Part shown: piece by piece, positions 23,001 to 38,000 of the stretch
How the letters are laid out: each line of letters starts with the position of its first letter
Position numbering within the stretch: position 1 is the first letter of the stretch
Assembly: GCA_039000515.1 (NCBI GenBank)
Contig: JBCFYV010000001.1
Coordinates: 30,029,048-30,093,047, forward strand
Source of the DNA: Timema cristinae
Taxonomy: Eukaryota > Arthropoda > Insecta > Phasmatodea > Timematidae
Direction: 5' to 3'
Length of the DNA stretch: 64,000 nucleotides
The notes under the pieces: model-generated
Seen by the model: the letters and a program-made list of their open reading frames with translations, nothing else
Databases searched by the model: none
Told to the model about the DNA's origin: nothing
Made by a program: the position numbers and the translations under genes

Positions 23001-26000
23001 CGTTCAAAATACGGCTGCCCAGTTTTGTAATAGTTCCTTGATGTACAATCATGAGATGGCAATCACAAACCACTCATGCTAATTAATAAATAAAATAAAT
23101 ATTTGAGACAAAATATTACCTTGTATACAAATTGGGTGCACAAATAAACGCGGCTTATTAACAACCTAATATTTACCTAAACAACTATCATAAAATAGGA
23201 AAAACTAATAGGCATTGTTACAGAAATATTTTAGATAGAAGAGCGCCACAATTCAACAAAGGGCATAAATAAAAGATATCTTCTCTTACAGAAACGTATT
23301 GAATAACAAACATCCAGGTTTTCCAAATAGCATAATGGTTCACCATACCACCAGAATTTGTAGATTTGTTATACAAAGGTAATGGATCCCCTTCAAGATA
23401 ATTTTTAGTTTTTGTATTCGTATATTTTTAGATTTTTTTCATCTGCCTATGTAATATTAAAATTTTCTACCATATCGAGACATTTGTTTTTATATTATTC
23501 ATTTCCCAGCCCCTATTTTTAAATTCAAACTTTCCAAATTTTATGGTTATTTAGTAGTGATCCTTTTATAAACTTGGCGGCAAATTTAAATTTTCCTCCA
23601 TGCAGAAAGAAGATTTTATAATTACTTGAGAGATTTTAAGCTAAATAGCCTGACCCATTTTTAGGTACTTTTCTAAATAATAAATACAGTATTTAACCCA
23701 TTATTTTATTACTAGAGTAAACCTCTATTTTCCCAGAAAATTTCAATTTTCTGCCTCACCTTAAAAGGTTTTAATTGCCCCCTTTCCCCTCTTTCCCAAA
23801 GTCTCAATTAAAACTTATTTATTTGCTTATTGGGGCTATCTCTCTACATGTTTGCCAAACTTTAAATTTATAGATTCCTCATATAAACTTTTTTTTTCTT
23901 ATTAAAGGCTCCCCATTTCCTGGAGCCCCATGAACAAGGTTGGGATATTTTACTCCACCCCAATGCTAGACTAAAGTAGTCCCGGAGCCATTGTTGTTAT
24001 CCCATACCTACTCTGGGCCTGAGACGTACCGGTTAGCTCAGTGATAAAGCGTAACAAGAAGACCTATACCCGAAGTTCCAGTTTCGATTCCCGTGTACTG
24101 GTTGTCATTTTCCAGTAAATTTCATTTGATACAGCTTCAGGGCTTCTACCTGAGAACATATATTATCATAATGATATATTTTAATCAGTCATGGGCTTAC
24201 CTACCCAATAGGGATGAGGTAGAATTTGTAGTATTTCATTTGCATTCATTTTCTTTTAGTATTTAGTATTGATCTTCTATTTTGTATTTTATGCACAAAA
24301 ATAAAAACTTAATATTGATCAAATCAAACAAGATGGTGACTTTTGGCAGGAGAAAATGTGTCATAAAACTCATAACCTTAAAAGATATGCCTATCGTACT
24401 AAAAAGCAGTATATATCTCAAAGTAGCTCATAGCTAATACGTTAATCACTAAGGTATTATTTAAATAGGGGAAAAAAAGGTTTGTAGTAGGTATAAGTTT
24501 AAGAAATAAACATCGAAATTAAAATTAATGAATTATAAAAGATAGTATAATTCAAATTTTATTATTTTATATAATAAAATTTGATGTCACTAGTAGAAAT
24601 AGACACAGGCTGCTCGTTAGTAAATAAATCCACTGAGTATTAAATGGGCTGTATTTAAGATTTTAATTTAGAACATTTCATTAAATTAAACAGTTTGTTT
24701 TGATTTCTTAGGTTTTACAAGGAGCGCTTGTTACCATAAATTGTCGATTCTCAATACAAATTTCTACTACTAAAAGGTTACATCAGTGAGAAGGTATACG
24801 TGAATACGGATCCATTTCTCAGATGATTCATTATGTGAAAACTATTATATTCAATAACAATTGATCCATTGTCATTTTTTACATAATATCCTTTCTTTTA
24901 AGACCTTCATTCATGTATTATATTTTAAGCTAGCATTACATGCCCATGATGTAATTAGCCAGAGAAAGAGCTATGTAAATTTTACAGTCCATATTATGTT
25001 TTTAACTTATCGGACAAAATCATCGTCATCATCAATTGTTTCAAGCCAGTTGCGGATATGTTTTTATAAAAAACCTTCATCTTCCTCTTTCCTTCCACCA
25101 TTCTTCCTATTTTATCTGCTTTTATCTGTCTTCTCTCTCACTTGCACACATTATGTTATCTAGTCCTCCAGTCTTTTTCTTTGCCTCCCTTGTGGTCTCC
25201 TCTCTACAAATTTAATTTTCATCTTTCTTTTGGTATTCTCTCTTTTACCATTAAACCACATGTTTCATAAATAATATTTTGTGTGATTTATTTACAACAT
25301 ATTTAATATGTCAGGTAAAAACATTTATATTTTTAATAAAAAGAGGCTTATAGCACATGCTTTTATAAATCAAATGTATTTTTATTTTTAAATATACATG
25401 TACATACCGTTTACGTAAAGACCGTCATGCTCACATGTTCAATTATTTTATTTCGACACACCTGACATTAGTGTAAGCGTATTATGGCTTAAAAAAATAA
25501 ATATTAAATATGTTTTAAATTTTTTTTATTAATGGTAAGGCACCACACCTCTACCAGGGTATATCAAACAACTGTAAGCCATCACTCCTAGGCCAGGGAA
25601 TATCTAGCAACTGTAAGCCAACTCACCTCTTATTAGATATAACTAGCAACTGTAAGCTATCACTCCTCTGCAAGTGTATATCTAACGACTTAAGTCCATA
25701 CTCCTCTGCCAGTATATACCCAGTGACTGTAGCCACCACTCCTCGGCCAGTATATACACCAGTGACTGTAAGCTATCACTCCTCTGCCAGTATATACCAA
25801 GTGACTGTAAGCCACCACTCCTCGGCCAGTATATACACAGTGACTGTAAGCTATCACTCCTCTGCCAGTATATACCAGTGACTGTAAGCCACCACTCCTC
25901 GGCCAGTATATACAAGTGACTGTAAGCTACACTCCTCTGCCAGTATATACCCAAGTGACTGTAAGCTACCACTCCTCGGCCAGTATATACAAGTGACTGT

Positions 26001-29000
26001 AAGCTATCACTCCTCTGCCAGTATATACCCAGTGACTGTAAGCCACCACTCCTCGGCCAGTATATACCAGTGATGTAAGCTATCCACTCCTCTGCCAGTA
26101 TATACCAGTGACTGTAAGCATCACTCCTCGGCCAGTATATACACAGTGACTGTAAGCTATCACTCCTCTGCCAGTATATACCCAGTGACTGTAAGCCACA
26201 ACTCCTCGGCCAGTATATACACAGTGATTGTAAGCTATCACTCCTCTGCCAGTATATACCCAGTGACTGTAAGCACAACTCCTCTGCCAGTATATACCAA
26301 GTGACTGTAAGCCACCACTCCTCGCCAGTATATACACAGTGACTGTAAGCTATCACTCCTCGGCCAGTATATACAAAGTGACTGTAAGCCACCACTCCTC
26401 GGCCAGTATATACCCAGTGACTGTAAGCTATCACTCCTCGGCCAGTATATACCCAGTGACTGTAAGCCACCACTCCTCGGCCAGTATATACCCAGTGACT
26501 GTAAGCTATCACTCCTCTGCCAGTATATACCCAGTGACTGTAAGCCACCACTCCTCGGCCAGTATATACACAGTGACTGTAAGCTATCACTCCTCGCCAG
26601 TATATACACAGTGACTGTAAGCCACCACTCCTCGGCCAGTATATACACAGTGACTGTAAGCATCACTCCTCGGCCAGTATATACACAGTGACTGTAAGCC
26701 ACCACTCCTCGGCCAGTATATACACAGTGACTGTAAGCTATCACTCCTCGGCCAGTATATACACAGTGACTGTAAGCCACCACTCCTCGGCCAGTATATA
26801 CACAGTGACTGTAAGCTATCACTCCTCGGCCAGTATATACACAGTGACTGTAAGCTATCACTCCTCGGCCAGTATATACACAGTGACTGTAAGCCACCAC
26901 TCCTCGGCCAGTATATACACAGTGACTGTAAGCTATCACTCCTCGGCCAGTATATACACAGTGACTGTAAGCTACACTCCTCGGCCAGTATATACACAGT
27001 GACTGTAAGCTATCACTCCTCGGCCAGTATATACACAGTGACTGTAAGCCATCACTCCTTTGTAACATGAGTTGCCCGCACCATTAAAAATAAGTTTTTT
27101 CTACCTAGCCACATGGTGTATGCCCAGCTTTGAAATACGAGAAGAGCCGCCTCGATACCTGGTGAAAGGAAGAAATGAAGCTGACTTGGAAGGGATATGA
27201 CCGTCTACTCTGACTCCCTGTGACTGGCCGATAAATCTCACTTACACTTGAGCTATATGTTACAGTCCATAGATACCACCCCCTTCTCATAAAAGAATCT
27301 TATAATAAGTTCGCCCAATCTTAAATAGTCCTCTTGACTGTTTAAGGTGGCACCGTGACACAGAGTTTTAGAGTTTATAATAATTAACGATCCAATTTCG
27401 GCATTCTCATGTAAGTCTCAGTAGTCCTTGAATTATTCATAGTGAATTAATAACAATTGACTATGAATAAAAGTTTGTAATCCTTCTGCCCTTTTTCTAG
27501 AGAGGAAGAGAAAACTTATCTACTTAATAAAGTATGAAATAATTTCACATATCTACGAAGATGTGGACAGTGGCCATGGGAATTATAAAGAAGAGGGAGG
27601 GGGAAAACTCACACCAAAAACAATATAAAAAAATTCACAGTTTAAACGGAATGTTTGTTTTTTTTGCTATTATGGTAAGAGATTGTGACCCTTTTATTCT
27701 CTCAGAATGCCCTAAGTGGGGCGGACATCGTGACCATCGTGGCGGGAATCCCGAGGAAACCTGGAATGTCCCGGGACGACTTGTTCTCGGTCAACGCCAG
27801 CATAATCAGGGACGTGTTCTGTGGGATCGCTAAGCATTGCCCCAAGGCTCTTGTCTCTATAGTCACCAATCCGGTAAGATATTGTTTTCAAAGTGATAAG
27901 TTTGTAGTTTATAATACCCTTCCCCCTTTTTCCGCCCAAACACCTTTTTTACCACATTATTTTTTATCAAGTCCGCTCTAATGAGCACGTGATACAAATT
28001 CTAAATTTTATTTGGTTGATACATATATTATATGGATCAATATGTCTTACAGCTCTGTATACAATATGCATGAAATTCACGGCATCAATACACAATCAAG
28101 CCATACAAATTGAGTGGCCTCCATCTGTTGGCAAAGATATTGTCAACATCTAGAACCCGATTTGGTGGCCACGTAGTCTAATGTACGACTCTCTCTGTAT
28201 ACTAGATGGCTGATGACAAGGAGATCAATGATCATATCTCGGTCGGGTGTACCGAGCGTGGTTTCACCTTAAATATTAATATTATTATTATAATTATTAT
28301 TGTTATTATTAGCACCGTATCTTACTACCCATTCGACTCGTACGCACTTACGCTAATGTGTAATGGTAGGGTGATTGTGAGATGGAATGGAGGACCTACA
28401 GTTTAACGTGGGATCCGAACCATGGTGGAGACCTGGCGTTCCCCACATTCACAAGCTGTGATTAATACACGTCTTGTCAGAGGTGAAGGATGGGTTTGGT
28501 AATCAGATAAATATGTGCCAGGACCAAGGATTTAACCCCGGACCCCTAGCACAGAAGTGCGACACTTTACCTAGACCACCAGGTCATTTACCTTAAATGG
28601 TTTTACACTCTACTTACATGAAAAGGCAGGTACACTTAATCTGACTAAACTAAAGTTTCAGACTTAAAAGTAGATTATTACTCTGATGTTACGATAGTTT
28701 TTAAATTGTGTACTGATTAAACCTTATCTTTAAAAACTATTATTTAAATACTTCTATTATTTTACTTTAAATATTATGTGCATAATTTTATTTGAAATAC
28801 GTAAACACACACTTGTTGTTTTTTTGTTCCAGATTGTGATTTTATAATTCTGTTTAACGCTTTATTTTCCTTTCTAAACGAAACCCTTTAATGTCTCACC
28901 ATAATTTATTAAAATATGTTTACCTCTAATATAATAGACCAACTTAAACTTTCATGTCACTAATAAAAGGCCACATAAAAGCCCTCTGTTTCGATAGCGA

Positions 29001-32000
29001 AGTTTCTGTTGGCTTACCTTCATTTTTGTGGCAGCGATATCGATATTATTGGGTTACTGGGAAAAGTATATTATAAACCCTCCATTTTACTAAGAATGGA
29101 AATATCTGACCTCTATAAATATCAAATAAATCTATTTTTGTGTATTCTAAAGTCAAGTAATGTGATGTGCAGCTTTAACTTTGATATATAGTATAGGTAA
29201 CTATCTATATAATAAATGTGCAAAACGTTTATATTGTATTTACTTCTTAAGATAAATCACCAATGAGCTGGTATCTAAGTAACAAATGTTTGTATTGTTT
29301 TTACTCCTTAAGATAGCGTACCAATGATCTGGTATTGAAGTACCAAACATTTTTATTGCATTTACTCCTTAAGATAAAGTATCAATGAGATGGTGTTTAC
29401 GTACCAAAAGTTGGTATTGCATTTACTCATTAAGATAAAGTATCAATGAGATGGTATTTACGTACCAAAAGTTGGTATCGCATTTACTCCTTAAGATAAA
29501 TATCAATGAGATTGTGTTTACGTACCAAAAGTTGGTATCGCATTTACTCCTTAAGATAAAGTATCAATGAGATTGTGTTTACGTACCAAAAGTTGGTATC
29601 GCATTTACTCATTAAGATAAAGTATCAATGAGATTGTGTTTACGTACCAAAATTGGTATCGCATTTACTCCTTAAGATAAAGTATCAATGAGATTGTGTT
29701 TTACGTACCAAAGTTGGTATCGCATTTACTCCTTAAGATAAAGTATTCAATGAGATTTGTGTTTACGTACCAAAGTTGGTATCGCATTACTCCTTAAGAT
29801 AAAGTATCAATGAATTGTGTTTACGTACCAAAAGTTGTATCGCATTACTCCTTAAGATAAAGTATCAATGAGATGGTGTTTACGTACCAAAAGTTGGTAT
29901 CGCATTTACTCATTAAGATAAAGTATCAATGAGATGGTGTTTACGTACCAAAAGTTGGTATTGCATTTACTCCTTAAGATAAAGTATCAATGAGATGGTG
30001 TTTACGTACCAAAAGTTGGTATCGCATTTACTCCTTAAGATAAAGTATCAATTAGATGGTGTTTGCATACCAAAGGTTTGTATTGTATTTAAACCTTAAG
30101 ATAAAGTACCCATGAGCTGGTATTTAAGTACAAAATGTTGGTATTGCATTTACTCATTAAGATAACGTACCAATGAGCTGTTATTTAAGTACCAAACGTT
30201 GATATTGTATTTAAACCTTAATGTGATGTGTGAAAGACTTGAAATTCAAGTAACTTATGAAATGTAATATAATTTTGACTTAACTATAGAGAACCTTATA
30301 TCGAAGTGAAATCCACAGCACTAGATCAAAGCTAGGCGTGTTTTTTTTGTTTTTTTTTGTTTCAATAGATCTCTCTACTTCCCCAAGTATGTATGTTTCA
30401 CGTCGGGTATTTACTCAATGTAATCGTGTTGGGCGGGTTTGCGTTTCAAAGGACCACTCTGATCTGGGAAACTTCACTTGATGCTGTCTGTACATATAGA
30501 CGCAGGCTATGGCCTATTGGTACACATGAGTCTTCCGTTTGATGTGCACGTATTGGTAACCAATAAAGTAGTGATGTGTGTTGATCTAAATTAGTAAAAG
30601 GGAAATTTTTGGTTTGGACAACAAATTAATGCCACCCCGATAATGATTCAATATCAAATGATACCTAAGGGGGTGATTGATTTTGCAAAAATTGATTCAT
30701 TTTAGATTAATATTATTATTATTATAACATAAAAACCCAATATAAATAATTAAAATTTTTGTGTTAATTTGAGAATCGAGATTGGGCTCATTCCTTATCT
30801 CAGTAGTCAATTTCACTAGCAACTGAGTTATATATTATTATTAATGCGTCTTACTAACCGTTCAGGTTATATGCACTTAATCTAATGTGTAATGGTAGGT
30901 GAATGTGAGATGAAATGTAGGCCTACAGTTTAACGTAGGATCCGAACCACAGTGGAGCCCTAGCATTACACCCATTCACAAGTTGTTATTAATACACGTT
31001 TTGTAAGAGGGGAAGGAAGGGTTTGGAAATCAGATAAATAATATGTGGCACGACCGAGGATTGTACCCCAGACCCCCAGCACAGAAGCCCGACACATTAC
31101 CCCTAGACCGCCAGGTCATGCAGCAACTGAATTAAATTTCTGACAGTTTGCTTTGTAGTTAACATTTTATTATAACTTTATTTAAATAATGAATTTAGAA
31201 AATGAATATGTCTGTGACCCTGGATATATTACTTCCATTGTAATGAAGAAACCTGTACTATAGAGCATAAAGACTGTCACATCCCGCGTCGCATCAGTGG
31301 AGAAGGGCGTGGTCATAGAGCTATTGGCCATGGTCCCCTAAATTTAAGGTCGGCCCAAGAGAGTGTTTATTGCTGGGCACCACCTCGGTGGCGATAGTGA
31401 GTCTGAACATTAACGAGGAAATTCGTTCAGTCGCCAGATGTAGATATGAAGATCAACACTCCCCCTCGTAAGGTAGACCAGGACAAATAAGGGACCTCTC
31501 GGTCAGGGATAAACTGCTTGGAAGGCAACGAGTTTCCTCATTAAATCCATAGGTCTTCATGGCTTACCATGATCAAATCTGCCATACCTGATAATTCCTA
31601 ATATAGATGAGAGCTATCCCAACCCCGGAAAATGGGTTTCTAGGTCACTGCAATAGTTAACAAAACAAATATTGTTCAATAAGCCAGGAGGGCTTACAAA
31701 AAAATCAGGCTATATAAAAAAAGTAATCCTTATCTCAATTTTAAATTCACACATTATTTTGGTTAAAATATTTCCAATGAAATGTTTGGTTAAGCCTTCG
31801 TCTTAATTTCATTAGACAATAGATTCACGTTATAAGCATGAATGGAATGGTGAAGCATATAATTGTTTAAGGTGACCTGGTGTCTAGGGTAAGGTGTCGG
31901 ACTTCTATGCTGGCGGCCGGGTTCAATCCTCGGTCCCGGCAAAGATTTATCTGATTATCAAACCCTTCCTTCACCTCTGACAAGACATTTTGTGAATGTG

Positions 32001-35000
32001 AGGAATTCCAGGCCTCCACCGTGTTCGGATTCCACGTTAAACTGTAGTCCTTCATTTCATCTCACAATCACCCTACCATTACACATTAGCGTAAGTGCGT
32101 ATAACCCGAACGGGTAGTAAGACGCGTGCTGATAATAATAATAATAATATAATTGTTTAAATAGTGAAAATATAAGTCGAAACATTAATAGGTTAGTTTA
32201 AAGATAAATAGTAAACTACTTTACAATTTTATCACGGAAAACAATTTATTGACTTTACACATACTTCAGGAAATATAAACATTGGGAGCTGCAAGTGGCC
32301 ATTGCAAAAAAAAAAAAAAAAAAGTAAAGTGCACATCTCAACTAAACCTAACGCTGCTCTAAAATAGACACAACAGTCACTTTCTAAAATAGTGACATCT
32401 AAAGTCCATATTCAAATACCATCGTCTTTGCGAGAGAAAAAAATAGAACACAAATATAGCACTTAGCGGTCTCTGCGAGTCCTGCGCGTAGCCATACACT
32501 TCACGTGGAACTTCAGGGGTGTCCAGTTGATCGGCCACTCGTGAGTGCCTCTGGTCACTAGCCCCGGTATGCAAGCAGTGAAGGAGTACCGCTGATGTGG
32601 TCCGTGGTTGACCGTACACAGTCCGAGACCCAAACTCGCGTCCCCAGACGTCGAACCCAAACCCTACAAACCCCATATATATGTAGAATGAATCCAACCA
32701 AAAATATAACCTCTCTTTAAAAAGATCAATACAATCCAACCGACATTCAGAAGTTATAAATACCACTAACATTCTAAGCCTCCAACATTATAGGACTCAA
32801 AATTCTAAGTTACTGCTCCAAAACTGTATGTATGGTAATATGAGTACCCTAATAACAAGCTTAAGTATTGAATGTAAATATATTATTTACATAACTATAA
32901 CCCCTTGCTGCATACAATAACATGTACATAAAATGTTCTGACTCATTATGTATTTATCATACCGGTAGTGCAATTAGAAAACAAATTATAAGTTGACAAT
33001 CTAATTCTACACTATAGTAGTTAGAAAAAATATAAGTGGTCAATCCATCTAGTTGACATCACATAAATTGATCCTCAAAACACTACCACATAGCTGTCCA
33101 TTTCAGACACCAATTAGTAACATATTACCGTTTAGAAAGAATGTCATTAACATAATTAACCCTTAACTTAATCACTGAAGGGGATTTTTAATATTACCCA
33201 GCCTCACGCCAAGTAGTTTTACCCCTTCCCGACCGGCCTATTATTTCACTATTATCCCATTAGAACGGGTGCAACTATGCAAACATTACCAGAATAAAAT
33301 CCCACTGAAAGTTTAAATAGACCGTAGATATGATAAGGATTAATTAATATGAATAGGTCTACCTTACCCCTGCCACAAAACTTCGCTCCAAATCCTCCCC
33401 ACGGAGACAGAGGGTCTTCACAACCCAGGCTGTCAAGTCCAACACACGTACACACACGAATCCGTACCGCAAAGCACTGACTCAAACTCTTCTCATATAA
33501 CTCAACCACAGTTCACCGCTCAAGTTCTAACGTAAGCCACGGATAGTTCATAGCGCTGTCGGATGTACTGTAGCGCCACGTGGCGTAAGTAGGCACTGTT
33601 AACGTCCACGCACCCCAGGACGTATCCGACTACTGTGGGCATGCTTCCACAATAAACAACTAATTTATTTAGCGGGCCAGGTTAAATATCGGAAGAGAGA
33701 TCCATGGGACGGGAAACGTTACAAGACAGATTCGACAGTCTCGTATTGACTTGTTTTCTAATGATAGAGAGGTCAGTGTTATATTCCGTCCGGGAGTGCT
33801 GAAGGTAATTTCCCTTAATCACGCTCCCACTTTCCCTCAACTTGAATGCGTGTACCTTTCCTCCTACATCCTCATTCAATTGTTTTGATTATTTGAATAT
33901 CCCAGATTGCTATTAAGTTGTGGTTAAAATAATATTAATAATAATAATAAAATACGTGAGTTTATGGAAAATATTTATTACATATTTTTAGTTAAAAATG
34001 TTTCAGAAAATATTTATTTGATCGGTTTTATTGCTGATGTTCAATGCCTATTAAAATATTTTTGGCACAGAATAATAAATTTATTTGAAATAAGTGAGAT
34101 TTTATTTAAATATCTCTAGCTTATTAATACCCCTCTCAATCTTTTTTTGTAACTTTGACTAGTAGAGCAAATTTAAACTACCTGTTCAGTTGTGAAAACA
34201 CATTTTCCAAGCGTATGAAAATGTCACTGTTTAAAGGCGACTTTTACTCTTCCAGAAAAGTTAAAATTTACCGTGAACATAAGGTACTCAAAAACAAATA
34301 ATATTATTTCATCACTGCGTATTACTTACTACCTGTTCAGGTTGTGGACCAGAGAGAAAGCATTTTAAAGGTAGTCTACCCTCATTTACGTGGAAGGAGA
34401 GGGTGAAACCATTAAGTAAATAACCATATATAATATATCCAACTGGAATTTGAACTCCTATTTCCCCGTCATCAGAAAGCAAGTCTGACACGATAGTAAC
34501 GCCTCAGACTGTTCGTCCACTGAAGCAGGTATTAATATGGAAGCCTATGTTTTGTGGCCCTGAACGTTGTCTCACATCTCGTCTGGACTATATGAATTTA
34601 ATCACGCTAATGTGATAGGAATTAAAATGGTATAATATATGATAAATGTACCCACATTTACGTGAAGAGAGGTGAGGTAACCTTTTAGATCCGCTTTGGT
34701 GTTCGAATGTTCAATGGCCGAGATTTTCAATGTGGGGTCCACGTGATCACCCAAGGAATCCATGACATACTATTTTTTTTTTTTAGATATTATAAAATTT
34801 TAAATAAAAGGGTAAATTGCTGGTTTGTGTTAATCACCATGGATATGCCATTTCATATTAAATCCTGGCGAGAAAATGAGGCTGAAAAGTGTGTGTGTGT
34901 GGGGGGGGGGGTACTAAAGGGAGGGGGGTGTTGGCCTTGCCCTTTGTGCCAACATCTTGTTTAGGTGAGCTACGGCCTAATCTTGAAGTCGTTTATGAGT

Positions 35001-38000
35001 TGCGACCCACTCACTTAAGAGAGGTATGAGTTACGTCCACCTAATTAGCAATGTGATTTCTATCACGCTGTCTTAAATTTCAGATATCGTCTCACGTCGT
35101 CATCCCTCGTATTATCCAAACTTACTCAGTTCTTCTCGTTCCATGGTTTTGGTAAAAATTTGAAGGTTTGTTAGGTTAAGCTAAGTTAGGTTAGGTCAAC
35201 AGACCGGGCCGCAATTCAACTGTCTCTTTAGAGGTAAACAATTCGTGTGGCCACAACTCACCTGCAGCCCCCACATCTTTGAGAGGAGTATTTGTAAAAT
35301 CGATCTTATATAAGTTTTATCGTTGGAGAGTATAAAGAACATTCAGTAAAAGCACTGAAACATTTGATGCCTTTTTCCAACAACTTATTCGTGCCGGCAA
35401 AACTTTCGTGCTCTTTGTGGTATGAAAAAAAAAATGGTGAAAAGAAATGGTCTTAGTGTGGAATGAAATTTAAGGAAATAGTCACTTAAATTGTTGCAGA
35501 TTTAAATGATATTTTAAAGTCCTTAGAGAAGTTCCATCCCTCACATAAATTCTTGGTGATTATAAATTTACAATTTATAATACATGTTATATTTAATTTT
35601 AATTTTATTGTAATTATTTTTTATCTATTAAAATTATGTCTTAAAATTTACAAATATAATAACTACATTTATTTTATTTTCATTTATATATTAATTAAAT
35701 TCACATTAAAAATATAATATGAATAATTTATTCCTATGATATTTTATAAATTATGATTACATTTTTTAAATCATGTATCCAACATAAAGTGGTTCGCAAA
35801 TCAGATGTACCCTAGTCAGGGAGTCCGTGTGACTGAGAAGTTTGAGATCTACTAGTCAATGGAATAAATCTCCCAAAATACTGGTATTTCAATGACGGAT
35901 ATATAAGTGTTTAGACCCCGCTTTTGTATATAAGGTTTTTTTTTACCTAAATGATTTATCCCTCTCTCTCCACCCATGTACATTTACTATAAATTTTACC
36001 CTTTTTTCTTTCCTAAAACATTATTGTAAATATGCTGATAGTCCGAATGGAAAGTAAGACGCGATGCAAAAGATTAATCCCTCTTCAAGAAGATCCTCCT
36101 TAAGTACACCCAGTCTTAGTTTGGACATATACTTCATAATCTCTTAGTAACCAGACTGTATGAGCCTGTCATTAGGTCCACGTGCCCATAGATAACGGTA
36201 ATTTGGGATTTAAAACAACAGAAGAAACTATATAATATAGTCCTCACTCGAACTATTATTTTTGTGAATTGTACAACATATTGCAATACTAAAATTTTCG
36301 CAACCCGATTAATATAGGGTGTTTCTATGAAATACGAGGCTAAGATTCAATCCCAACCGTTAACACTTGGGCCAATAATGTTGGTGCATTTTATCGAAAT
36401 TCAGCCTTTCCTTTCGATTGTAAATTTAAGGTATTCTGAAATACCTTTAAATCATTAACTAACTTACTTATTCAATGGCGTTTGAAACTCGAAAGTTCAT
36501 TGCCACACTTAAAAGAGTAAGCCACCTATCCCTATCTTGAGCTAGTACTATTCAGTCCACCTCATTACACCCTTTATCTTTCAGGTATATTCTAATGTTA
36601 CCCTCCTATCTGCGTCTAGGTCTTTCCGGTAGTCTCTACCCATTGAATTTTCCAGTCAGTAATCTGAACAATGTTCTAGAAATAGGTGACCTGGCGGTCT
36701 AGGTGTAAGGTGTCAATTAGACTTCTGTGTTGGGGGTTCGGGATACAATCCTAAGTCCTTGCATAGATTTATCTGATCGTCAAACCCTTCCTTCACCTCT
36801 GACAAGACGTGTATTAATCACAACTTGTGAATTTATGGAATGCCAGGCCTCCACCAAGGTTCGGATCCCACGTTAAATTGTAGGTCCTCCATTTAATTTC
36901 ATAATCACCCTACCATTACTCATTAGCGTGAGCGCGTACAAACCGAATAGGTAGTAAGACGCAGTGGTAATATTAATAATAATAATAATGTTCTAGAATC
37001 TCCCTTTCATAATCCCTACCATAATTCACAAGACTTGATTATTTTAACAATGTTTTGTGATGGCTACAGGATATGTAACTTATAATTATCTAGCTTCCTT
37101 CATTCCCCACTAACCTCATCACTTTTTGGACCAAATCTATTCCTAAGCACCTTGTTTTCGAACAGCCTAGATTAGTAAATCATGAAATAAATTCTAAAAA
37201 TAAAACGCAGTTAACGAGAATAATTCTAGTTTCACTTTCTAAAAGTTAACAACAACATTACGTATGTGACATGTGACTTATTTTTTGGTAAAACAACATA
37301 GTATACTGATTCGATAGTGTTTTGATTAAAAGTTTGAACCATATTATACTGAATTTCCGAGACGTAGTTTTAAAACCAATTTTACTAGAAAACGGTGTGA
37401 ACTCAAACTGTTAACTTTAAATTACATAACATTATCAGCAGATATTACTATAAGATAAAAGATACTTGTTTGGTTACTTCGGCCCTCTTCAGAATGTTTT
37501 CATAACTGGAGCGACTCCCACTCTAAGGTCGATACGATATACCAGCAAAACATCTTATTAGTACTTTAAGCTGCTCATAGAGCTCACTGTTCTAACTATT
37601 TTATCTCCGTGATATTTCTGTAAAGAGGAAAAGTAATGACAGCCATTTTGGCTCCTGATTTTTAGAGTAATGACTAAATATAGTATATATTTTTATTTTA
37701 TAAAATATATTGAATAACTGCTTAATTCCATATTTATTTAACTAGCTATTTCGTGACCCACTTAACATATATTAAGACCAGAATTAAATAAATTATATAA
37801 AAATTATATTTCATGACTGCCAGGATCTTTAACCTGGACTCTTATATCTCAGACTCTCTACTAAGTGAGCTAATTATTAGTAATAAAACTTACTTAAATG
37901 TAGAAATAGATCCACAATTGTATGGCCTAATCGATTAAGTTTCCTGGTACGATTTTAAGACCTATTACACCTTAAAACTTTTAAGTGGCATACACCCAAT

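Noticed and set aside
25682..27068. Long open frames (up to 302 codons, both strands) with a 13-residue repeat
   Set aside because: They are a by-product of a 39-bp tandem repeat lacking stops. Frames are open on both strands and break at single-base indels; no start context or splice logic.
27561..27939. Other-frame and minus-strand open frames over Mdh2 exon 3
   Set aside because: Shadows of the coding exon at 27706-27873.
25541..30228. CRISPR-like repeat arrays
   Set aside because: Both arrays are contiguous head-to-tail repeats with no unique spacers and lie in introns of a eukaryotic gene.
35815..35865. Second hAT element end (GTCCGTGTGACTGAGAAGTT)
   Set aside because: Resembles decayed hAT ends, but no matching opposite TIR or TSD could be found.
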